Origin: CAMDWQ01 sp964497635
Lineage (GTDB): Bacteria; Omnitrophota; Gorgyraeia; 2-02-FULL-51-18
Assembly (NCBI GenBank): GCA_964497635.1
Contig: CAZCDB010000015.1
Location: 1-28,041, forward strand
DNA length: 28,041 nt
Direction of reading: 5' to 3'
The notes under the pieces are model-generated. The model was not told where the DNA came from, made no database searches, and was given only the letters and a program-made list of their open reading frames with translations. Below are positions 7,781-16,346 of this stretch, piece after piece. The position numbers were made by a program, and so were the translations under genes. Each line of letters opens with the position of its first letter. Position 1 is the first letter of the stretch.

Positions 7781-8800
7781 TTAAAAATAGTCACTAACAA
7801 AGGCTTGAATTCGGTCCCGCGTGCTCCCGGCTACTTTTTTCTCAAGACGCGGAACAATACCCCGTTTCTCCATTTCGGAAGCCACCTGTAAAAGCCCCTC
7901 AATGGAAGGACGGCCGGACTCCCTGCGACAAGGAACATCCAAGCCCTGATTCAGCTCCTGAAGCAGTCTGGCATCCTGTGATCTCTCCCCCGTCAGAACC
8001 ACTTCTGAGACTTGAGGATGGTTTTTTTTGAACTCCTGACACAAGGCCAACAAAACTCCTCGGTGATCTTCCCAACGAGAAGCCGTCGACAAAAGCGTCC
8101 TATACTCAAGAATTTTTCCCGAAGATAAAACAAGACCATTTAAAAAATCTTTGCCCAAACCCCAAAGAATCCGAGGCTTTTGTCTCTCTTCGGGTCGAAA
8201 CAAAGCCCAGGCACTGGCTAAACCGGATAAAACAGGGGTTGCATGAGAAAACCCGGCTCGATTCAAACAACGGTTCCAATGATCCGCGCGCTCCGCAGAA
8301 ATCAAAAGAAGATGGACCTTTACATCCAGCTTATGACCAAAAATCCCGACAGGATCCACCACCGGATCCTTATCATCAATCACATAATCCGTCTCGCAAG
8401 CGTAAATGATTTTCTTTTCAAAATTCCCCACCATACGCTCCGCCGCTCGCACCGCCGCTCGCACATCGGAGGCCTGAATCTCCCCCTCACCCTCAAGAAC
8501 TTTTGATCCCGTGGACCAGGCGCTCTCCACCCGCACATCATTCACGCTATAATAGACGTGGCCTATCTTCGCTCCGGCTGATTTTTCTGCTTTTTGGGCG
8601 GCGGAAACAAGACTCTCGACAAAATCTCCCCAATGCTCAATCTCACCCTCTCGAATCCCCTCCGCAGGCACTTGGGCATCACCCAGCACGCGAAGCTCTC
8701 CACCTTTTCTTTTATCCGCCAGCACCCAATGGATACTTTCCGCACCGACTTCCAGCGCAGAAAATTTTCGAGATGAAAAAAAAGGCAGGAGTGCGCTCAA
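7781..8800 (-). CDS. ftsA: Divergent FtsA-like cell-division protein, nucleotide-binding motifs lost
   Basis: FtsA is the actin-like protein that tethers FtsZ to the membrane. The 339-residue product keeps the overall plan: an opening FSALEVGAESIHWVLAD, the FtsA-specific 1C subdomain (about 80-165, with EIQASDVRAAVRAAERMV and DPVGIFGHKLDVKVHLL), and a short C-terminal helix (TRDRIQAFVSDYF) like the membrane-targeting helix. But phosphate loop 1 (usually DIGT) reads LEVGAES. The second loop (usually DxGGGTTD) reads WGLGKDFLN at about 213-221. The late TGGG reads TGERSQ. The protein is also about 70 residues short. ATP binding is therefore doubtful. It overlaps ftsQ by an ATGA junction, and no ftsZ follows. 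The family is assigned by position plus the 1C region; PilM-like proteins are the alternative. Confidence 0.75.
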   Translation of the reverse strand: MSALLPFFSSRKFSALEVGAESIHWVLADKRKGGELRVLGDAQVPAEGIREGEIEHWGDFVESLVSAAQKAEKSAGAKIGHVYYSVNDVRVESAWSTGSKVLEGEGEIQASDVRAAVRAAERMVGNFEKKIIYACETDYVIDDKDPVVDPVGIFGHKLDVKVHLLLISAERADHWNRCLNRAGFSHATPVLSGLASAWALFRPEERQKPRILWGLGKDFLNGLVLSSGKILEYRTLLSTASRWEDHRGVLLALCQEFKKNHPQVSEVVLTGERSQDARLLQELNQGLDVPCRRESGRPSIEGLLQVASEMEKRGIVPRLEKKVAGSTRDRIQAFVSDYF

Positions 8801-9618
8801 CGGGGCCCGATGACAACATCATCAAAACGCAAGTCGATATAAAAAATCTTGGTCGGATCCAGAGGCACGCGCCGTAAGGTTTGATCCAATATTTTAAGCC
8901 TCTCCATCAAGTGAGACCCTCCAAATCGAAGCTCCATCTGCCCGTCAATACGCAAAACAATATTGTTGGGATCTGTGATATTCACATGGGTCAAGACATG
9001 TCCTCGCAAAACACCGGAACGCTGAATTTCTTGGGCAAATTTGACCGCCCGTTTGATATCGGGATCTTCCAACACCACTCCCACAAAAAGACCCTGAGAA
9101 GGAAGCTTGGCTCCTTCAATAATCACCAAGTTGCGAAAGGGGGTCGTTGCCGTGCCGGGTAAAAGCACGCGATCCTGATCTAGCTGTACATAGCGAGAAG
9201 AAAACAGAGCCTGAGCCACCGGAGTGCGCCTCTTAAGCGTAATTTCAACCTCGTTGGGCAACACACGGCGCGCCAAAACTTCCTTGTATTCGGGATGTTT
9301 GCGTTTGATTACCTCTTGGACCGCCACAAGATCTAAGCTAATCAAACTCTCTCCGGGTTTTAGTTCGCAAAAATCAAACGCCTGAGCCTGGCTGATGCGC
9401 CCGGCATTGACGATTGTTACACGGCTCAACTGAAAAATAGAGGAATTGAGCGCGTATGCAATCACGGTCCCAAAAAGAAGCCCCACGGCAGTCAATGACA
9501 AGATATAAGGCAGTGAGTAAAACAGCCCCTGCCTCAATCCACTCAGCAAACGGATTGAAAAAATACCCGAGCCGGAAGAGCTTTTTTTCTGCGTCTTTAA
9601 TTTTAACGGCTTTACCAC
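8797..9618 (-). CDS. ftsQ: Cell division protein FtsQ/DivIB
   Basis: FtsQ is the bitopic division protein that links FtsB/FtsL to the divisome in the periplasm. The 273-residue product has a basic cytoplasmic tail (KPLKLKTQKK), one membrane segment at about 35-57 and a POTRA domain beginning FQLSRVTIVNAGRISQAQA. The FtsQ beta domain follows, with ARRVLPNEVEITLKRRTPVA and the C-terminal KIFYIDLRFDDVVIGP. The start is GTG at 9618, overlapping the murC-murB-ddl stop by 7 bp, with AGGTG 8 nt upstream. Position between ddl and ftsA is canonical. Confidence 0.9.
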   Translation of the reverse strand: MVKPLKLKTQKKSSSGSGIFSIRLLSGLRQGLFYSLPYILSLTAVGLLFGTVIAYALNSSIFQLSRVTIVNAGRISQAQAFDFCELKPGESLISLDLVAVQEVIKRKHPEYKEVLARRVLPNEVEITLKRRTPVAQALFSSRYVQLDQDRVLLPGTATTPFRNLVIIEGAKLPSQGLFVGVVLEDPDIKRAVKFAQEIQRSGVLRGHVLTHVNITDPNNIVLRIDGQMELRFGGSHLMERLKILDQTLRRVPLDPTKIFYIDLRFDDVVIGPR

Positions 9619-12600
9619 TTCTGAATCACCTCGTTAGGTTGTGTCGATAACTGCATGATCTTAACACAAAGATCCCCAAATTCTATCCCTGCCGCCTGGG
9701 CCGCCTTAGGCAACAAGCTCTTGCCCGTCAACCCCGGGATCGTATTGACTTCCAGCACATAAGGCTCTCCCTGCGACAAAATCACATCCACCCGCGCCAT
9801 GACACGACAACCGAGTGCTCGATAAGCTTTCAGGGCGGCGGCATGGACCACTCGGACTTCCTCCGGAGTCAATTTTGCCGGAAATTCATACTGTGTGCCG
9901 CCACTCTTATACTTTGCCTGATAATCATAAAATTTTTCACTGGGAATGACCTCCACAATCGGTAGAGCCTCTTCCGCTAGAATTCCCACCGTTAATTCCC
10001 GTCCGGCAATATACTCCTCAACCAGAATCGTGGGCGAATAACGAAAGGCTTCCTCGCAAGCCCTGGCCACATCCTCTTTCTTAGAAACAATCGTCACCCC
10101 GACACTGGATCCTGAACAAGCGGGCTTGACCACCACCGGAAAACGCGTGGGCTTAAACCCGGCAATCTCTTCAAGATTGTGAAAGAGAGCAAATTCAGGA
10201 ACCAAAATCCCTTCTCGCTTAAAAATCGTTTGTGCTTTAGATTTGTCAAAAGCAAGCTCGCTGGCCACAGGCCCCGAACCTGTGTAGGCAAGACCTGCCT
10301 CTTCAAGCATCTTTTGTATCACTCCATCCTCCCCAAAAGTTCCGTGAAGAGCCAAAAACACCATCACCACCTTTTCACTTTTGAGTGTGGAAACAAAATC
10401 ACCGACAGGGTCTAGAAGTAAGACATCAAACCCCTTGTTCTTAAGCGCTTCAAAAACCGCTTTCCCCGAGATCAAAGAAATCTCCCTCTCGCAGGAAGGA
10501 CCCCCGGCCAAAACCGCAATTTTTCCTGACGAGACACCAAAAGCAGGGATGACACTGGAAGATTCGATATCGGATATCAGGCGAACTTCCGTCTCAAGCT
10601 CAATCCCTGTTTTTTCTTTGACGGTTTCGCGAACCCGAACCATGAGCTCTTGCACCTGCTTGGAAGTCGCGCCTCCAAGATTGATTAGAAAGTTGGCATG
10701 TTTCTCAGAAACCTGTGCTTTCCCTACCGCAAAACCTTTGAGCCCCGCCTCATCAATGAGTCGCCCACTGGAACATCCCGCCTTTTCAGGATTCTTAAAA
10801 AGACAGCCAGCGCTGGCATGCCATAAATCCTGAGTTTTGGCACGATGTTCGTGATACTCTTCAAGTTTTGTTTTTGTTTTTTCAAGCGGTGCCTGCGGAA
10901 ATGAGAACACCGCCTCCAAAACAATTTGATTTTTGATACCAGAAGAGCGGTACTGAAAAGAAAGCTCTTCTTTTTTGGCCCACCGAAGATTTCCATCGAG
11001 ATCCAGGAGAAGCACTTCTTGCAAAAACTCATCCACCGATTGGTTGTGGCTTCCCGCGTTCATCACCACCGCCCCCCCGATGCTTCCCGGAATTCCCGAA
11101 AGAAATTCAAATCCCCCCAAACCTTTTTCCAAACCATATTGAATCAGCAGATTATTCATCACTCCCGCTCGTGCCAAAATTTTCCCGGGGGCCAAGCTAA
11201 CCATCTGCCGAAAATAAGGCGCTCCCAAGTGAAGCACCACACCCCGCACACCCTCATCCGCCGCCAACACATTGCTCCCGGCTCCAAAAATACGCACACG
11301 AAGCCCGCGGGTCCGACACTCCCAGAGGACATTCTTTAAATCCTCCACATCCTCCGGCTCAATCCAGTATTCTGCCGGGCCGCCAATCTTGATCGAGGTG
11401 TGGCGAGAAAGAGGTTCTTCCGCCAATACCTTTCCCCGGACCCCCCTAAAAAAAGAAAGTTCCTTGGCCACCTGATAGACATCCCCTGCGCCCAACGCAA
11501 TTACAAGATCTCCCGGTCGGATCAATGCGCGCATCTTCTGAACGACCTCTTCCCGAGGAACATAGGCAACATCCGGATGACCTGCGGAGCGCACAACTTG
11601 AGAAACTCTCTCCCCAGAGATCCCTTCCAAAGGCTTCTCTCCGGCCGCATAAATATCTGTAATCAATAACTGATCTGCATCCCCAAAAGAGGTGGCAAAA
11701 TCACTTAAGAGATCCTCTGTGCGAGAAAAACGGTGGGGCTGAAATACAGCTAAAATTCTTTTTTTTGCCAAAACACGTGCGGCCGCCAAGGTCTTTTTTA
11801 TTTCTGTGGGGTGATGTGCATAATCATCCACAATGAGCGTATCCGGACTTTCATATTTGATATCAAACCGCCGTCCGGCCCCCTCAAATTTTTCAAGCGC
11901 CCTCTGCACGGCACTAAAATCAACTCCGCAAAGAGAGGTTGCAGCGATCGCCCCAAGAGCGTTCAAGACATTGTGCTTCCCTAAAATTTTCATCTTTACC
12001 AAACCCAAACACTTTTTTTTATGCCAGGCCTGGAACGTCACCCCTCGAGTCCCTTGGGGACACTCAATAATCTCTGTGGCATAAAAATCATAAGAAGGGT
12101 CTAGTCCATACAAAAGCACGGGGACCTGGCTTTCAAACGCCAGTCGTGAAATACAAGGATCCTCCGCACAAGCAATCCATCGCCCCCCGGGACGAAGACG
12201 CAAGATAAAATCCCGGTAAGCCTGCTCCATCCGGTCCACGGTCCCATAAAAATCTAAATGCTCTTTTTCGATATTGGTAATGATCTCAATATCCGGGCTA
12301 AACTTTAAAAAAGAAGCGTCGCTCTCATCCGCTTCGATCACCATTTCGCGACCCTGTCCGGTACGAGCATTCCCTCCCAAGAGCTCCACCACACCCCCTA
12401 CCACCACCGAAGGATCATGCCCGGCCTCTTTTAAAATCAGACCCACCAGCGCCGTCGTCGTTGTTTTTCCATGGGTTCCCGCAATCGCCAAAGTAAACTT
12501 TTCACGACACAGAGCCGCCAGGGCATCCGCACGGTGAATCAGGCGAATCCCACGGCGAAGAGCTTCCACACGTTCCGGATGATCTTCTTTGATGGAGGAA

Positions 12601-12809
12601 GAATACACCACCAGTTTGGCACCTTCCAAGTGTCTGGGATCGTGACCGATTAAAACCCGGGCCCCCTGTTTTTGAAGTTCCGATAAAATCGGCGTATTTT
12701 TGACATCACTGCCCTGCACCGGATGCCCCAGCTCCATATACATGCGGGCAATCCCGCTCATCCCTATGCCTCCCAAGCCGATAAAATGAATCTTCTCTTT
12801 TAGTTCCAC
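9612..12809 (-). CDS. murC-murB-ddl: Triple fusion: UDP-MurNAc-L-Ala ligase (MurC) + UDP-MurNAc dehydrogenase (MurB) + D-Ala-D-Ala ligase (Ddl)
   Basis: One uninterrupted frame of 1065 codons holds three enzymes of cytoplasmic peptidoglycan synthesis. MurC (about 1-455) shows IGLGGIGMSG, the ATP loop AGTHGKTTTT (110-119) and GAGDVYQVAK at its end. MurB (about 457-750) begins RGKVLAEEPLSRHTSIKIGG and has the FAD motifs FGAGSNVL and GIPGSIGGAVVMNAGSH. It has SAGCLFKNP at the catalytic site, with Cys669 where many homologues have Ser. Ddl (about 762-1065) has GPSCEREISLISG, LHGTFGEDG, KPACSGSSVGV, the D-Ala-type FYDYQAKY and EVNTIPGLTG. No plausible internal start lies at the joints. I chose GTG at 12809 because AAGGAG lies 8 nt upstream; the open frame reaches 12818. 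The product order differs from reaction order (MurB, MurC, then Ddl feeding MurF). Confidence 0.95.
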   Translation of the reverse strand: MELKEKIHFIGLGGIGMSGIARMYMELGHPVQGSDVKNTPILSELQKQGARVLIGHDPRHLEGAKLVVYSSSIKEDHPERVEALRRGIRLIHRADALAALCREKFTLAIAGTHGKTTTTALVGLILKEAGHDPSVVVGGVVELLGGNARTGQGREMVIEADESDASFLKFSPDIEIITNIEKEHLDFYGTVDRMEQAYRDFILRLRPGGRWIACAEDPCISRLAFESQVPVLLYGLDPSYDFYATEIIECPQGTRGVTFQAWHKKKCLGLVKMKILGKHNVLNALGAIAATSLCGVDFSAVQRALEKFEGAGRRFDIKYESPDTLIVDDYAHHPTEIKKTLAAARVLAKKRILAVFQPHRFSRTEDLLSDFATSFGDADQLLITDIYAAGEKPLEGISGERVSQVVRSAGHPDVAYVPREEVVQKMRALIRPGDLVIALGAGDVYQVAKELSFFRGVRGKVLAEEPLSRHTSIKIGGPAEYWIEPEDVEDLKNVLWECRTRGLRVRIFGAGSNVLAADEGVRGVVLHLGAPYFRQMVSLAPGKILARAGVMNNLLIQYGLEKGLGGFEFLSGIPGSIGGAVVMNAGSHNQSVDEFLQEVLLLDLDGNLRWAKKEELSFQYRSSGIKNQIVLEAVFSFPQAPLEKTKTKLEEYHEHRAKTQDLWHASAGCLFKNPEKAGCSSGRLIDEAGLKGFAVGKAQVSEKHANFLINLGGATSKQVQELMVRVRETVKEKTGIELETEVRLISDIESSSVIPAFGVSSGKIAVLAGGPSCEREISLISGKAVFEALKNKGFDVLLLDPVGDFVSTLKSEKVVMVFLALHGTFGEDGVIQKMLEEAGLAYTGSGPVASELAFDKSKAQTIFKREGILVPEFALFHNLEEIAGFKPTRFPVVVKPACSGSSVGVTIVSKKEDVARACEEAFRYSPTILVEEYIAGRELTVGILAEEALPIVEVIPSEKFYDYQAKYKSGGTQYEFPAKLTPEEVRVVHAAALKAYRALGCRVMARVDVILSQGEPYVLEVNTIPGLTGKSLLPKAAQAAGIEFGDLCVKIMQLSTQPNEVIQKW

Positions 12810-13897
12810 CCGCAACACTCCTTAATAAAACCTGTCAATTTCATTCTTGAATTTTCTTGAATAGGCTGTTTTTCAATCGTGCGCTCCAAAAACTCTGTTA
12901 AAGTCTCGGCCAAAATTTCTGCCGTCAATTCGGATTGTTCAATAATTTTAGAAAAGCCACCCGCTAAAAATGCTCGCGCATTCAAAAGCTGATGTCCCCC
13001 AGCAAAAGGATAAGGCACCAAAATAGCCGGAAGTCTCTTCGCCTTGGCCTCGGCCAAAAAAGTAGCTCCAGCCCGTCCAATCGCAACATCCGCGACACCA
13101 TACGCCAAGTCCATTCGCTCAAAAAACGAAAATGCCCGAGCAGTCACTCCTTCCCGTGCGCAGCGATCCTCGGCGAGTGCTGTCGACATCTTTCCTGTCA
13201 GGTGAATCACTTGCAAGGACAACCTCAAGGTTTCCGGAAGAAGCTTTAGCGCCTCCAAAAAAACAGTATTGATGGATTCCGCACCCTGACTGCCGCCAAG
13301 CACGAGAACTGTTTTTTTCTGGCTTGAAAAACCAAAAAACTCTAAGCCCTCATTCCGACAATCTTTTTCAATGGAAGCTCGAATCGGATTTCCCGTGCAC
13401 AGCATCCGGGGATGCTTGGATAGATAACTCCTCGTCTCCTCAAAACTCAAAGCCACCGCACTCACCCAAGAGACCAAAATCTTATTAGCAAAACCGGGCA
13501 TTACATTTTGCTCATGAATCATCGTACGAATTCCAAGGAGCCTAGCCACCACCAATACCGGAAATGAAAAATGGCCGCCAAAACCCACCACGATTGCCGG
13601 CCGCTCCGCCCTCAAAATCCGGTAAGACTGAATGAAACCTCGGAACAATTTTATCAAAAAAGAAGGGTTGAATAAAGAACGGCTTCCACGAAAAGGCGCG
13701 GAGTCAATCGAGAAAACTTTCTCCATGGTTATTATTCTAAAGATAGCATTCTCAATATCTTTGTTGCCGCAGACATAAACCAGGCGAAGCGAAGGATCCC
13801 ATCGCTTCAGCTCCTCAGCAACAGAGAAAGCAGGAAAAATATGCCCACCCGTCCCGCCGCAAGCAAGCACAACACAACGCCCAGGGCTAGAGGTCAT
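12800..13897 (-). CDS. murG: Undecaprenyl-PP-MurNAc-pentapeptide GlcNAc transferase
   Basis: MurG adds GlcNAc to lipid I, making lipid II on the inner face of the membrane. The GT28-family protein (365 residues) shows the glycine-rich N-terminal GGTGGHIFPA (14-23), VGFGGHFSFPVLVVARLL, HEQNVMPG, the donor-domain VLVLGGSQGAESIN and the UDP-GlcNAc site RAGATFLAEAKAKRLPAILV followed by AGGHQLLNA. It starts with an ATGA overlap with ftsW. The downstream murC fusion begins within its last codons. Confidence 0.97.
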   Translation of the reverse strand: MTSSPGRCVVLACGGTGGHIFPAFSVAEELKRWDPSLRLVYVCGNKDIENAIFRIITMEKVFSIDSAPFRGSRSLFNPSFLIKLFRGFIQSYRILRAERPAIVVGFGGHFSFPVLVVARLLGIRTMIHEQNVMPGFANKILVSWVSAVALSFEETRSYLSKHPRMLCTGNPIRASIEKDCRNEGLEFFGFSSQKKTVLVLGGSQGAESINTVFLEALKLLPETLRLSLQVIHLTGKMSTALAEDRCAREGVTARAFSFFERMDLAYGVADVAIGRAGATFLAEAKAKRLPAILVPYPFAGGHQLLNARAFLAGGFSKIIEQSELTAEILAETLTEFLERTIEKQPIQENSRMKLTGFIKECCGWN

Positions 13898-14994
13898 TCG
13901 ATATTTTTCACTTTCGAAATATTCAAAAGAAATCCCAAAGCAATCATGTTGGCCAAAAGCGCGGATCCCCCATAACTGATAAAAGGCAGTGACAGTCCTT
14001 TGGTCGGCAACGCGCCGATGCTGACTCCAATATTAATGATGGCCTGAATAGCGATCAGACTCACTAAACCCAACGCCAAAAGCTGTAAAAAATTATCTTT
14101 GGTCCTAAAAACAATCACCATCCCGGAAAAGATAAGAATGACAAAAAGAAGGACCACCGATCCCGCCCCCAAAAACCCAAGCTCTTCTCCAATAATCGAA
14201 AAAATAAAATCCGTGTGAGACTCCGGCAAAAAGAACAATTTCTGTTGAGATTCTCCTAGTCCACGTCCAAATAACCCTCCGGATCCTAGGGCCAAAAACG
14301 ACTGAATGATTTGAAAACCCGTTCCTTTTGGGTCCTCCCAGGGGTTAAAAAAAGCGAGGATTCTTTTACGACGATAAGGCTTGGCGAGCATTAAATACAA
14401 AAGGGCGGGGATAGCAGCGGCAATCATCCCTGCCAGATATTTGATCGGAAAGCCCGCCGCAAAAAAAAGAACCAAAATCACCATCGCCACCGTGACCGCA
14501 GTGCCTAAATCCGGCTGTTTAAGCACCAAACCGGCCGAAATCCCAAGAACTACCAAAGCCGGAAGAATCGTGTGTTTAAAGTCGTTTAAACTTTCCCTTT
14601 TTCTTTCCAGGTAATCTGCCATATAAAAGATAAGAGCGATTTTTAAAAACTCGGAAGGTTGCACACTAAAACCCATAAATTTAAACCACCGCCGGGCCCC
14701 GCCCGCCGAGGAACCCACATGCGGAATCAGAACCAAAACCAAGAGCACCACCACCCCAATCAAAATGATTTTGGCGTGCCGACGTAAAGCATTGATATTG
14801 ACTCGCGAGGCAAGCCACGCCGCAACGCCCCCCACCCCCAGATAAACCAAGTGTCTCACCAAAAAATAATGAGCATCTTTCATGACCTCCAGCGCATAAA
14901 TTGCGCTCGCACTGTAAATCATCACCACCCCAATCGCGATCAAAATCAATGAAGAGCCAAAAAGAAGCGTGCGTGCTCGGGCCAGCGGGTCCAT
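13894..14994 (-). CDS. ftsW: SEDS peptidoglycan glycosyltransferase FtsW
   Basis: FtsW polymerises lipid II glycan at the septum together with its partner transpeptidase. The 366-residue polytopic membrane protein has the SEDS signatures QPSEFLKIALIFYMADYLER, KQPDLGTAV, GGLFGRGLGESQQKLFFLPE, SHTDFIFSIIGEELGFLG and the C-terminal PTKGLSLPFISYGGSALLAN. Its place between murD and murG favours FtsW over the elongation paralogue RodA. Its class-B PBP partner in the same cluster is the ftsI product. The start codon forms TAATG with the murD stop. Confidence 0.95.
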   Translation of the reverse strand: MDPLARARTLLFGSSLILIAIGVVMIYSASAIYALEVMKDAHYFLVRHLVYLGVGGVAAWLASRVNINALRRHAKIILIGVVVLLVLVLIPHVGSSAGGARRWFKFMGFSVQPSEFLKIALIFYMADYLERKRESLNDFKHTILPALVVLGISAGLVLKQPDLGTAVTVAMVILVLFFAAGFPIKYLAGMIAAAIPALLYLMLAKPYRRKRILAFFNPWEDPKGTGFQIIQSFLALGSGGLFGRGLGESQQKLFFLPESHTDFIFSIIGEELGFLGAGSVVLLFVILIFSGMVIVFRTKDNFLQLLALGLVSLIAIQAIINIGVSIGALPTKGLSLPFISYGGSALLANMIALGFLLNISKVKNIE

Positions 14995-16346
14995 TACTGA
15001 TTTTCCAATTCGTGAAATATTTTCTTAAAAACTTCTCCACGGTGCTCGTAAGAAGTAAACTGGTCAAAACTCGTACACATAGGAGAAAGAAGAATCGTAT
15101 CTCCAGGATGCGCCTCTTCAAAGGCCAGCTTCACCGCTTGATAAAAATCCTTCTCCGTTTTGATCGCTGATACGCTGCTCCATACCGCCGCGATTTTCTC
15201 ACGCGCCTCTCCATATAAAACAGCAGTCCGGACTTTATCTCGCACAAGATTTTCAATTTCCCCGAAGGGCGCTCCCTTATCACGTCCTCCGGCCAACAAA
15301 ATCAGGGGGGATTCACTGGCAAGAATCGCGGCGCGCGTGCTCTCCACCGTCGTGGATTTAGAATCATTGACAAAACGAACTCCCCGCACCTGACCCAAAG
15401 GCTCAATGCGATGCTCGAGTGTTTTAAAAGAGCTGACACTTTTTTGTATTTTTTCTCTGGGAACTTTAAGCAAAGTAGCCACGGAAGCAGCCGCCATGAT
15501 ATTTTTCATGTTGTGCATGCCTTGGAGCTTAAAATCAACGGGATCCAAAAGCATGGTTTCCACACGGCCCCGCCGCAGCTGGATCTGATGATCCTGCCAA
15601 AAAACACCGCTCATCAAGGGATGTTGGCTGAAAAAATGAACTTGAGAGCGCGCTTTCTTGGCCATAGCTCGGACCAAGAGATCATCAAAATTAAGCACTA
15701 GGTGATCCCCTGCCTTCTGGTTCTTAAAAATCATTTCCTTGGCCTTGGTATAATTTTCAATGGTTTTATGCCGGTCCAGATGATTGGCACTGATATTAAG
15801 CACCACCGCCATGGAGGGACGAAACGTCGGGCTATCCTCCAACTGAAAAGAACTCAGCTCTAAAACCACGGTTGAGGTCGCAGTGATTTCAGACACAGCT
15901 TCCAAAAAAGAATAGCCGACATTCCCGCACAACACACTGTGATGTCCCCCTTCCACCAAAATCCGGTGAAGCAGATTGCAGGTTGTGGTTTTTCCATTGG
16001 AACCCGTCACCGCGATGATTCTTCCCTTGCAAAAATAAGAAGCCAGTTCAATCTCGCTAATGACTGGTATCTTTTTTCTTCTGGCAAATTCTAAAGGCAG
16101 GCTTTCCTTGGGAACCCCGGGACTGGTCACCACCTGATCCACTTCACGTAAGAATTCTTCCGTGTGTCTTCCCGTCTGGACATCAACACCCAGTCCGCGC
16201 AAATAACCTGCATTCTCAAGCACTTCTTTTTTCTCAGAACCGTCGCTGACGCGCACCCGCGCCTTTTGGGCCAATAAAAATTTGGCGGCGGCAAAACCGC
16301 TCTTCCCCAGGCCAATGACAGCAATTTTTTTATTTTTAAGGTTCAT
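14994..16346 (-). CDS. murD: UDP-MurNAc-L-alanine:D-glutamate ligase
   Basis: MurD adds D-glutamate to UDP-MurNAc-L-Ala. The protein (450 residues from my start) begins with the nucleotide-sensing fold IAVIGLGKSGFAAAKFLL. It has the ATP loop VTGSNGKTTT (about 113-122), ELSSFQLED, the adenine-contacting SANHLDRH region and the C-terminal FVNDSKSTT and LAGGRDKGAPF motifs typical of MurD. The open frame extends to 16400, but the family start is the ATG at 16346, which overlaps the mraY stop as ATGA. No strong Shine-Dalgarno is visible there, so translation probably depends on coupling to mraY. Confidence 0.96.
   Translation of the reverse strand: MNLKNKKIAVIGLGKSGFAAAKFLLAQKARVRVSDGSEKKEVLENAGYLRGLGVDVQTGRHTEEFLREVDQVVTSPGVPKESLPLEFARRKKIPVISEIELASYFCKGRIIAVTGSNGKTTTCNLLHRILVEGGHHSVLCGNVGYSFLEAVSEITATSTVVLELSSFQLEDSPTFRPSMAVVLNISANHLDRHKTIENYTKAKEMIFKNQKAGDHLVLNFDDLLVRAMAKKARSQVHFFSQHPLMSGVFWQDHQIQLRRGRVETMLLDPVDFKLQGMHNMKNIMAAASVATLLKVPREKIQKSVSSFKTLEHRIEPLGQVRGVRFVNDSKSTTVESTRAAILASESPLILLAGGRDKGAPFGEIENLVRDKVRTAVLYGEAREKIAAVWSSVSAIKTEKDFYQAVKLAFEEAHPGDTILLSPMCTSFDQFTSYEHRGEVFKKIFHELENQ

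Noticed and set aside
12810..12818. Start of the MurC fusion at the first GTG (12818)
   Set aside because: The AAGGAG site would overlap that start codon; it is well spaced for the GTG at 12809.
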